Positions 7,689 to 13,958 of a stretch of DNA of 17,542 nucleotides are shown one piece after another (the first letter of the stretch is position 1; the number at the start of each line of letters is the position of its first letter). This DNA is from Nitriliruptoraceae bacterium (GTDB lineage: Bacteria > Actinomycetota > Nitriliruptoria > Nitriliruptorales > Nitriliruptoraceae): positions 1 through 17,542 of the forward strand of contig PWEU01000189.1 of the NCBI GenBank assembly GCA_003554005.1, read 5' to 3'. Both the position numbers and the translations under genes were made by a program. The notes below the pieces were generated by a model. It did no database searches, was not told where the DNA came from, and saw nothing but the letters and a program-made list of their open reading frames with translations.

Positions 7689-9227
7689 GTGTACACCAGC
7701 AACAGCGGATCGGCGCCTGACGTGGTGGGAGCGGTGACGGAGCGGACGACGGACGGCGCAGTTCGGCGGGGGGGCATCGGCCACCGCGCGCTGATCGCTG
7801 TGCTCGTGCTCGGGTTCCTGCCCCCCATGATCGGCCTCGCGGTGCCCTCGGCCCCGGGGGTGGCCCAGGAACGCTCGAGCAGCGAGGTGCAGGACGAGCT
7901 CGAGGCGACCGAGCAGCAACGACGTGGCCTCTCGAGCGAGCTGGGAGCGGTCAGAGGTGAGCTCAGTCGTGCTGAGGAGGACCTCGCGGCCGTCGGCGCC
8001 CGCCTGGAGGATGCCCGCTCCCGGCTGACGGCCGCGGAGGGGCAGGTCACCCTCGCGGAGATGGGGCTGGCCGACGCCGAGGAGGCGCGTGACGCGGCCG
8101 AGCGGGCCCACGAGGCCGCCACCGTCCTGCTCGCCGAGGCCGAGGAGGAGCTCACCGAGCAGGAGGTCCTGCTCTCCTCCCACCTGGTGCACACCTTCAA
8201 GTTCGGTTCCAGCGGTGCCCAGGCCGGTGCCATGGCCCTGGAGATCCTGCGGCGTGCCGAGGATCCCAACGCCTTCGCCGTCGGCATGAAGCAGCTGGAG
8301 ACCGTGGTCGACGTCCAGGACGCCACGGTCAAGGGCGTGTTCGAGCTGCGCACGGCCCGTGAGCAACGCGCCCGCGACGCCGCCATCGCGCAGGGCGAGG
8401 CGCTGCAGGCCGAAGCCCTCGCCGTGGCGACCCTGCGCACCGTCGAGCAGCTGCGGGAGGAAGCCGCAGCGGTCGCCGAGGAGGTCGCCGAGGCGGAGCG
8501 GGTGCAGCGCGCCATGGTCGCCGACCTGCGTACGTCCGAGTCCGAGACCGCGTCGATGCTGGCCCGGGTGCAGCCCCGCCAGGCTGCCCTGCAGACCGAG
8601 CTGACCCGGGCCAGGGAGGCCGAGGAGGCCGCCCGCCGCGAGGCCGAGCGACGTGCGGCCGAGGAGGCCGCCGCCAAGGCCGCCGCCGAGGAGGCCGCCC
8701 GGGCCGCGGCCACCTCTGGGAACTCCGGCAGGTCCCGCAGCGCATCGAGCACGCCGGGGGGAGGACGCCTCAGCACCCCCGGTGCCGCCGGTGGCCCGAG
8801 CGTCTCCGGCATCGTCTGCCCGGTCCAGGGCGCCGTCGCCGGGCGCGATTTCAGCAACGACTGGGGCTACCCGCGCTCCGGCGGCCGGTACCACCAGGGC
8901 AACGACATCTTCGCCGGCACCGGGACCCCCGTGGTCGCGGTCGCCGACGGCACCGTGGTCCGTTGGAACCCGCCGTCCGCACCGACGGGCCTCGGCGGGA
9001 TCACGGTCACCTACCGGATCGGCGACGGCAGCGAGTGGTACAACGCCCACCTCGACACGGTCGCTGAGGGCATCGAGCCCGGGGTGAGCGTGGCCCGAGG
9101 CCAGACCATCGGCACGGTGGGCAACACCGGCAACGCCCGAACCACCCCGCCGCACCTGCACCTCGGCCGACGCCACGGCGGCATGTGGGTCAACCCCTGG
9201 CCGACGATCAGCCCGGTCTGCCGGTGA
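7689..9227 (+). CDS. Secreted coiled-coil M23-family (LytM-type) peptidase, up to 512 aa
   Basis: From the GTG at 7689 the product has a basic stretch (AVRRGGIGHR), a hydrophobic core (ALIAVLVLGFLPPMIGLAV) and a likely cleavage near PGVAQE, i.e. a Sec signal peptide. In-frame GTGs at 7722, 7725 and 7734 are alternatives; none has a well-spaced Shine-Dalgarno, and 7734 would give a more usual signal-peptide length. Then come a long Glu/Ala/Arg coiled coil (about 60-150), a middle helical part, and a very Ala/Glu-rich helix (about 300-338). The C-terminal M23 domain keeps HQGND (His402, Asp406) and PPHLHLG (His489, His491), the zinc-site pattern of active enzymes rather than degenerate EnvC-type activators. 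Such proteins cut peptidoglycan cross-bridges at the cell surface during division or growth. The stop lies inside a tandem repeat shared with the convergent gene's end. Confidence 0.92.
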   Translation: MYTSNSGSAPDVVGAVTERTTDGAVRRGGIGHRALIAVLVLGFLPPMIGLAVPSAPGVAQERSSSEVQDELEATEQQRRGLSSELGAVRGELSRAEEDLAAVGARLEDARSRLTAAEGQVTLAEMGLADAEEARDAAERAHEAATVLLAEAEEELTEQEVLLSSHLVHTFKFGSSGAQAGAMALEILRRAEDPNAFAVGMKQLETVVDVQDATVKGVFELRTAREQRARDAAIAQGEALQAEALAVATLRTVEQLREEAAAVAEEVAEAERVQRAMVADLRTSESETASMLARVQPRQAALQTELTRAREAEEAARREAERRAAEEAAAKAAAEEAARAAATSGNSGRSRSASSTPGGGRLSTPGAAGGPSVSGIVCPVQGAVAGRDFSNDWGYPRSGGRYHQGNDIFAGTGTPVVAVADGTVVRWNPPSAPTGLGGITVTYRIGDGSEWYNAHLDTVAEGIEPGVSVARGQTIGTVGNTGNARTTPPHLHLGRRHGGMWVNPWPTISPVCR

Positions 9228-9257
9228 TCGGCTGCCGGTGATCGGCTGCCGGTGATC
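9219..9257. repeat. 14-bp tandem repeat, 2.8 copies, at convergent gene ends
   Basis: The unit TGCCGGTGATCGGC occurs at 9219-9232 and 9233-9246, and its first 11 bases again at 9247-9257. Each full unit has complementary ends (GCCG and CGGC around GTGAT), so it can form a small hairpin. The first copy supplies the M23 stop codon TGA (9225-9227), and the last touches the stop codon of the minus-strand YczE-like gene (9256-9258). It looks like a local duplication and could act as a weak bidirectional transcription end. Confidence 0.8.
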
Positions 9258-9945
9258 ACGCGTCGGGGTCCGCGAGGGCATCGGCCAGGCTGAGCCGCGG
9301 CAGGAACAGATGGACCAGCGGCCCGATGCCGAAGGCGAACACCAGCGTGCCGGCTCCCACGGTCCCCCCGAGCAGCCAACCTGCGATGAGCACGCTCACC
9401 TCGATCGCGGCCCGCGCGACACCGACGGGCACGCCGCGGCGGGCGAGGCCGGTCATGACCCCGTCGCGCGGTCCGGGACCGAGCCCCGCGCCGATGTAGA
9501 AGCCGGAACCGATCGCGAACAGCAGCGGTCCGGCCAGCATCATCAGCGTGCGGAGCCACAGCGAGCCGGGGGTGTGCAGCACGAGCAGCGTCAGGTCGAT
9601 GACGATGCCGATGATGAGCACGTTGAGCACGGTCCCGAGCCCCGGGCGTTCCCGGAGCGGCAGCCACAGGCCCAGCACCACGAGGCCGACCAGGATGCCG
9701 ACGGTGCCGATCGGGATGCCGCTGAGCCGGGACAGCCCCTGGTGGAGGACGTCCCAGGGGCCCAGCCCGAGGTCCGCGGCCACCATCGAGGCGATCCCCA
9801 GCCCACACAGCACCAGGCCGAACAGCAGCCGGGGGAGGCGGCGACGGAGCTCCGCACGGCGGTGGTTGGCCCGACGGATCGCCGTGTGGCCGCCGGGGGT
9901 ACCGCCGGCCTGGAACGGGCCGGCTCCGGGGCTCGCCTCGGTCAC
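9256..9945 (-). CDS. YczE/YitT-type integral membrane protein, 229 aa
   Basis: The GTG at 9945-9943 overlaps the stop of the upstream acetyltransferase gene (TGA 9944-9942) as GTGA, so translation is probably coupled. A ~40-residue cytoplasmic basic N-terminus (RRANHRRAELRRRLPR) leads into about five membrane helices. The segment LGLGPWDVLHQGLS followed by GIPIGTVGILVGLVVL is the signature of the YczE family (COG2364), and GLGPGPRDGVMTGL later in the protein is its second conserved stretch. Length fits the family (about 210-230 aa). In Bacillus subtilis YczE influences bacillaene polyketide production, but the molecular function is unknown, and transport is only assumed. Its pairing with a GNAT enzyme is not a combination I can tie to a pathway. 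Confidence 0.85.
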   Translation of the reverse strand: MTEASPGAGPFQAGGTPGGHTAIRRANHRRAELRRRLPRLLFGLVLCGLGIASMVAADLGLGPWDVLHQGLSRLSGIPIGTVGILVGLVVLGLWLPLRERPGLGTVLNVLIIGIVIDLTLLVLHTPGSLWLRTLMMLAGPLLFAIGSGFYIGAGLGPGPRDGVMTGLARRGVPVGVARAAIEVSVLIAGWLLGGTVGAGTLVFAFGIGPLVHLFLPRLSLADALADPDA

Positions 9946-10748
9946 CGCTCGTCCCGGGACTGCAACCACTCGTCCAGATCCCGCTGGCTGTCGAGGAGCT
10001 CGGCCTGGATGCGCTCGTCCAGGTCGTCCTGCTCGGTCTCCGCGGCCTCGTCCCGTCGTCGACGTCGCCACCGGCTCCAGATCGGGGGCAGGATGCTGGC
10101 CAACACGTTCTCGGAGCGTGCGGCCTCGAGGAAGGCGCGACCGGCGGGCGAGGACGGCACGTCCTCGGGGGTCTCCGGCACCTTGAGGTCGACGCGCCAC
10201 AGGCCGTCGGCCTCGCGTTCCCGCTCGGCACCGAGGTGGTCGAACACCTCGAGCATGCCGTGGTTGCCGTCGAGCACGTAGTTGCGGAACACCTCGATGC
10301 CGGCGGCACGGGCCCGGGCTGCCAGCGCACCCAGCAGGATCGTGCCGGCCCCCTGCCCGTGGTACTCGTCGGCCACGGTGATCGCCGCTTCGGCCACGGT
10401 CGGCTCGTAGGGCTCGCGGATGTAGCGGGCGATCCCGACGCCCGGGACCTCCAGGTCCGAGAGGTCGAGGGCCACGATCGCCTCGTGATCGTGATGGTCG
10501 ACGTCGGTGAGGTAGTCGAGCTGGGTGTCGCTGAGCTGGTCGATGGGTGCGTGGAACCTGAGGTAGCGGGACGCCGGGGACAGCTGACGCAGCCCGGCGA
10601 TCAACCGCTCCCGGTCCGAAGGTCGGATCGAACGCAGCAGGAGCTTCCGGCCGTCACGCAGCGTCGTGCGGTAGGACCACTCGCCGTCGAGCGGCTCGTC
10701 TGGTGGTGGTGCGTCGTCGGCGTCGCCGCGGCGCTGGGTGTGTGACAT
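9942..10748 (-). CDS. GNAT-family N-acetyltransferase (PatZ-type GNAT domain), 268 aa
   Basis: The ATG at 10748-10746 follows GGAGGGG with 6-8 nt spacing; an in-frame start at 10790 lacks such a site. Residues ~25-180 form the GNAT fold: LRDGRKLLLRSIRPSDRERL, LSPASRYLRFHAP, and the acetyl-CoA loop GQGAGT at 131-136 after ITVADEYH. The opening motifs resemble the C-terminal catalytic domain of protein lysine acetyltransferases of the PatZ/Pat type, but the ACS-like or cAMP-binding domain of those enzymes is absent. The C-terminal ~70 residues are charged (WSRWRRRRRDEAAETEQDD) and probably helical or disordered. Likely a cytoplasmic acetyltransferase acting on a protein or small molecule; substrate unknown. 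First gene of a two-gene unit with the YczE-like gene, divergent from the 31-aa membrane peptide gene. Confidence 0.87.
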   Translation of the reverse strand: MSHTQRRGDADDAPPPDEPLDGEWSYRTTLRDGRKLLLRSIRPSDRERLIAGLRQLSPASRYLRFHAPIDQLSDTQLDYLTDVDHHDHEAIVALDLSDLEVPGVGIARYIREPYEPTVAEAAITVADEYHGQGAGTILLGALAARARAAGIEVFRNYVLDGNHGMLEVFDHLGAEREREADGLWRVDLKVPETPEDVPSSPAGRAFLEAARSENVLASILPPIWSRWRRRRRDEAAETEQDDLDERIQAELLDSQRDLDEWLQSRDER

Positions 10749-10791
10749 GCGACCCCTCCGGGATCCAACGCTCCGGACGGTAGCGCCCACG

Positions 10792-10820
10792 TGGAGACCG
10801 ACGGTGCACCCGTCTAGGCT
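10792..10820 (+). promoter_or_regulatory. Putative promoter of the miniprotein-molybdoenzyme unit
   Basis: TAGGCT (10815-10820) is a typical actinobacterial -10, with TGGAGA (10792-10797, four of six matches to TTGACA) 17 nt upstream. It lies about 39 nt before the TTG start at 10859. The same hexamer TAGGCT serves the FAD oxidoreductase gene at 16601-16606. Confidence 0.45.
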
Positions 10821-10858
10821 GCCGGTTCGGCTGGCTCCACGTCGTCAGGAGGACCCCG

Positions 10859-10954
10859 TTGACCGGACCACAGTGGTTGCTCGCGCTCGGTGGCGCGACC
10901 CTCGTCGGCGTCATCGCGACCGCGGCGGTCGCCTGGTGGATCCTCTGGTCGTGA
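10859..10954 (+). CDS. 31-residue single-pass membrane miniprotein
   Basis: TTG at 10859 follows AGGAGG with 6 nt spacing, the best ribosome binding site in this part of the window. The 31 codons read MTGPQWLLALGGATLVG, then VIATAAVAWWILWS, then TGA. Nearly the whole peptide is one hydrophobic helix with tryptophans at the end, as in small membrane subunits. A TAGGCT promoter lies just upstream, and the next same-strand gene, the membrane-anchored molybdoenzyme, starts 109 nt downstream. I do not recognise the family. A small subunit or stabiliser of a membrane complex is possible but is inference; a chance ORF cannot be fully excluded, though the strong SD and clean membrane helix argue against it. 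Confidence 0.55.
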   Translation: MTGPQWLLALGGATLVGVIATAAVAWWILWS

Positions 10955-11063
10955 GCGCAGTGCGCGCGGATCAGCGGTCGACGTCCCGGGCGTGCGGCGG
11001 CTGACCGGTGCCCGTCCCGCGCGGCTCCGGCGGCGAACCACAGCGACCGAGGAGCCGAGCGAC

Positions 11064-12653
11064 GTGACAGTGGGAGCAGGGACCACCGAGCGTGAGCCCG
11101 TGGTCGCGCAGCCGCCGCGCTGGGGCGCGCCGGTCGCGGGGATGGTCGCGACGTTGGTCGGGATCGCGACCGCGGAGGTGGTCGCGGGCGTTAGCCCAGC
11201 GGTCCCCTCCTCCCTGGACGCCCTCGGACAACTGGTCGTCACGGCGCTACCCGGGCCCGCGGTGACCACGGCCATCGAGGTGCTGGGAGCGGCCAACCGC
11301 GTCGTGCTCACCCTGGCCTCACTGCTCGTGGCCCTGCTGATCGGGGCGGCGGTCGGACGGCTCGCTGCGATGAGCCTGCCAGCCGCCGCGGCTGCCGTGA
11401 CCGTCGTCGCCCTCGTGACCGCGATCGCGGTGGCCAGCCGGCCCGAGGCCTCGGTCCCGATCGTGGTGGCCACCCTGGTCGCTGCCACCTCGGTGACCAT
11501 CGGCCTGCTCGGTCGGCTCCTCGGCCACCTGGGTCTGCGGCCCCCGCGGCCGACGCAGGTCCCACCGAGTCCGACCGATCCGCCCGTGGACCGACGTGCC
11601 TTCCTCCGGCTCGGTGTGGCGGCCTCGGTGGGCGCCGCGACCCTGGGGGCGGTGGCCCGGGGGAGCCGGTCGGTCTCCAGCCGGCTCGTCCCGCCCAGCG
11701 GCCCCGCACCGCAGGCCATGATCCCCGCACCGCCGGTGGCGGCGGCGCAGGACCTGGCCACCGGGATCGAGGGGGTCAGCCCGGTCCTGACGCCCATCGA
11801 CCGGTTCTTCCGCATCGACACCGCCATCGTGCTCCCCCGCGTCGACCTCGCCGACTGGCAGCTGCGGATCACCGGCGACGTGGAGCGCCCGCTCGCCCTC
11901 AGCTACGACGAGCTGCTGGCGCGGGAACTGGTCGAGGTGGACGCCACGATCGCCTGTGTCTCCAACGAGGTCGGCGGCTCGTTGATCGGGACGGCCCGGT
12001 GGGTGGGGGTGCCCCTGGCGGAGCTGCTGGAGGAGGCGGGACCGTCCGCGGCGGCGGAACAGGTCCTCGGCCGTTCCGTGGACGGCTTCACCGCCGGGTT
12101 CCCCCTGGCCGCCGCGCTCGACGGGCGTCAGGCGCTGGTCGCGGTCGGGATGAACGGCGAGGTGCTCCCGATGCGGCACGGGTTCCCGGCACGGCTGGTG
12201 GTCCCGGGACTGTTCGGCTACGTCTCCGCCACCAAGTGGCTCTCGGCCATCGAGCTGACCCCCTGGGACGGCGTCGACGGCTACTGGATCCCCCGCGGCT
12301 GGGCGAAGGAGGGGCCGGTCAAGACCTCCTCCCGGATCGATGTCCCGGGGATGGCCGACGAGGTGGCCGCCGGTTCGGTGGTCGTCGCCGGGGTGGCCTG
12401 GGCGCCGACCCGAGGCATCGAGGTGGTCGAGGTCCTCGTCGACGGCGAGGTGGCGTCCAACGCCGAGCTCGTCCCGCCGTTGTCGGACGCGACCTGGGTC
12501 CAGTGGCGGGCGGAGGTCACCCTGACCGCCGGCGAGCACAGCCTGGCGGTCCGCGCCACCGACGGCGACGGCAGCCTGCAGGCAGTGGGTCCTTCACGGC
12601 CCGCACCGGATGGAGCCGAGGGCTGGCATACCATCCGCGTCCGGGCCGTGTGA
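11064..12653 (+). CDS. Membrane-anchored sulfite-oxidase-type molybdopterin oxidoreductase, 529 aa
   Basis: GTG at 11064 is chosen because GAGGAG lies 9 nt upstream; the frame is open earlier, but those codons overlap the 31-aa gene. The N-terminal ~155 residues hold about four hydrophobic helices (roughly 23-43, 80-100, 105-125, 130-152). Then a twin-arginine-like DRRAFLRLG (Arg177, Arg178) with another hydrophobic stretch leads into the catalytic part. This has the SUOX molybdopterin fold (LPRVDLADWQLRITGDVERP, then ATIACVSN with the presumed molybdenum ligand Cys298, GTARWVGVPLAELL, MRHGFPARLVVPG, YVSATKWLSAIEL, GYWIPRGW) and a C-terminal Mo-co dimerisation Ig-like domain (RGIEVVEVLVDG, WVQWRAEV). 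The active site is expected outside the membrane. Substrate is unknown; sulfite or other S/N-oxides are typical. No cytochrome partner is nearby. The next gene follows after 36 nt. Confidence 0.9.
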   Translation: MTVGAGTTEREPVVAQPPRWGAPVAGMVATLVGIATAEVVAGVSPAVPSSLDALGQLVVTALPGPAVTTAIEVLGAANRVVLTLASLLVALLIGAAVGRLAAMSLPAAAAAVTVVALVTAIAVASRPEASVPIVVATLVAATSVTIGLLGRLLGHLGLRPPRPTQVPPSPTDPPVDRRAFLRLGVAASVGAATLGAVARGSRSVSSRLVPPSGPAPQAMIPAPPVAAAQDLATGIEGVSPVLTPIDRFFRIDTAIVLPRVDLADWQLRITGDVERPLALSYDELLARELVEVDATIACVSNEVGGSLIGTARWVGVPLAELLEEAGPSAAAEQVLGRSVDGFTAGFPLAAALDGRQALVAVGMNGEVLPMRHGFPARLVVPGLFGYVSATKWLSAIELTPWDGVDGYWIPRGWAKEGPVKTSSRIDVPGMADEVAAGSVVVAGVAWAPTRGIEVVEVLVDGEVASNAELVPPLSDATWVQWRAEVTLTAGEHSLAVRATDGDGSLQAVGPSRPAPDGAEGWHTIRVRAV

Positions 12654-12689
12654 TCCCATCGACGACGCGGACCCGGGAGGCTGCCGCGG

Positions 12690-13958
12690 ATGCGTCGGAT
12701 ACTCGTCGCGCTCACCGCCCTGGTCGCGGTCGGCTGCACGTTCTCCGCGCCGGCCGGGGAGCCGACGACGCTCCGCGTGATCATGGCCGACGACTGGGCG
12801 TCGGCCCCGTTGGTGGGCGAGGTGATCGACCGGTTCGAGCAGGACCATGCGGGGGTCCGGGTCCAGGTCCAGGGCTCGCCCTTCTCCCAGATCCCCGAGC
12901 TGGTCGAGGCCGCCCGGGAGCTGGGTCAGCCCTACGACCTGGCCCACTGGCATGCCTTCGCCGCCGCGGCGGCCGATCTGGCCGAGCCGGTGGACGAGCG
13001 GGGGGACGCCGAGGGCCTGTCGTCGGCTGACTACCTGCCCGGCGCGGTCCTCGACGTCACCTGGGGCGGCAGCCGCTACGGCGTGCCGCTCGACGTCAAC
13101 GCGCTGGTGCTGATGGCCAACCGTGAGCTGCTGGCCGCGGCCGAGCTCTCCGAGGACGACCTCGCCCTGGCCGACGACTTCGCGGCGCCCACCGAGACCC
13201 TGGCCGACCTGGAGGCCGCCGACCACGCCATGGCGGTGACCGCCAGCAGCTGGGCCGCCTACGGCTGGATCGTTGCCGGTGGGGGCCAGCTGCTCGAGAC
13301 TGCGCCCGACGGGACGGCCGCGTTGGACGCGCAGGGGCTGCCGACCTTCACCTTCGAGGATCCCCGGACGATCGCGGCGATCGAGGTCCTGGCCACGCTG
13401 GTCGAGGAGGGACATGCACCCCCGCCGTTGGCGGTCGACCTCGCCCTCGACGCGGTCGCCTCCTTCGCCGACGGACGCTCCGCCCTCCACGCTTCGGGCT
13501 CCTGGGACCTACCGATCGCCCAGCGCCCGCTGGAGGCCGAGGAGCTGGTCGAGGACATCGCCGTCCTCCCCCTGCCCCAGCACGACCCCACCGAGCCGCG
13601 CACGGTGCTCGGCGGCTCCAGCCTGTTCCTGCCCCGCGACGGTGAGCAGCAGGAGCTGGCCTTCGCCCTGGCGCTCGCCCTCACCGAACGGGAGGGCGGC
13701 CTGGCGCTCGCCGAGCAGGAGGGGCGTCTGCCGGCCCGCGTCGACGCCTACGACGCGCCGCTGTTCGCGACCTCACCGGACCTCGCCGCCTTCGTCGCGC
13801 AGCTCGAGCCCGCCCAGGTCATGCCCCTGATCGCGTTCCCCGAGGTCGCGATCGCCTTCCGGGACGGGCTCGATGCCGCGCTCAGCGGCCGGGCCACCCC
13901 CGCGGAGGCGATGAGCCAGGTCCAGGCCACCGCCGAGCGGGGGCTCGCTGAACGGTGA
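12690..13958 (+). CDS. Lipoprotein extracellular solute-binding protein, 422 aa
   Basis: ATG at 12690 has GGGAGG about 8 nt upstream. The first residues MRRILVALTALVAVGC form a lipoprotein signal with lipobox AVGC, so Cys16 would be lipidated and the protein tethered outside the membrane. The rest has the cluster-B/family-1 solute-binding fold: LRVIMADDWASAPLVGEVIDRF at the N-terminus, the hinge-type YGVPLDVNALVLMANRELL, a central helical lobe, FADGRSALHASGSWDLP, and LGGSSLFLPRDG. Such proteins usually bind sugars or other small polar ligands for ABC importers. Here no permease or ATPase gene follows; instead the stop is overlapped (GTGA) by a sensor kinase gene, so a ligand-sensing role is inferred. 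Thirty-six nt separate it from the molybdoenzyme gene, consistent with one operon. Confidence 0.92.
   Translation: MRRILVALTALVAVGCTFSAPAGEPTTLRVIMADDWASAPLVGEVIDRFEQDHAGVRVQVQGSPFSQIPELVEAARELGQPYDLAHWHAFAAAAADLAEPVDERGDAEGLSSADYLPGAVLDVTWGGSRYGVPLDVNALVLMANRELLAAAELSEDDLALADDFAAPTETLADLEAADHAMAVTASSWAAYGWIVAGGGQLLETAPDGTAALDAQGLPTFTFEDPRTIAAIEVLATLVEEGHAPPPLAVDLALDAVASFADGRSALHASGSWDLPIAQRPLEAEELVEDIAVLPLPQHDPTEPRTVLGGSSLFLPRDGEQQELAFALALALTEREGGLALAEQEGRLPARVDAYDAPLFATSPDLAAFVAQLEPAQVMPLIAFPEVAIAFRDGLDAALSGRATPAEAMSQVQATAERGLAER

Noticed and set aside
8617..8712. GAGGCCGCC-like short repeats, considered as a DNA repeat element
   Set aside because: They simply encode the Ala/Glu-rich coiled coil of the M23 protein.
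7089..9281. Minus-strand 730-codon frame across the AtuA and M23 genes
   Set aside because: It spans two genes and an intergenic region, is Gly-rich and contains no domain. It is a stop-free antisense frame.
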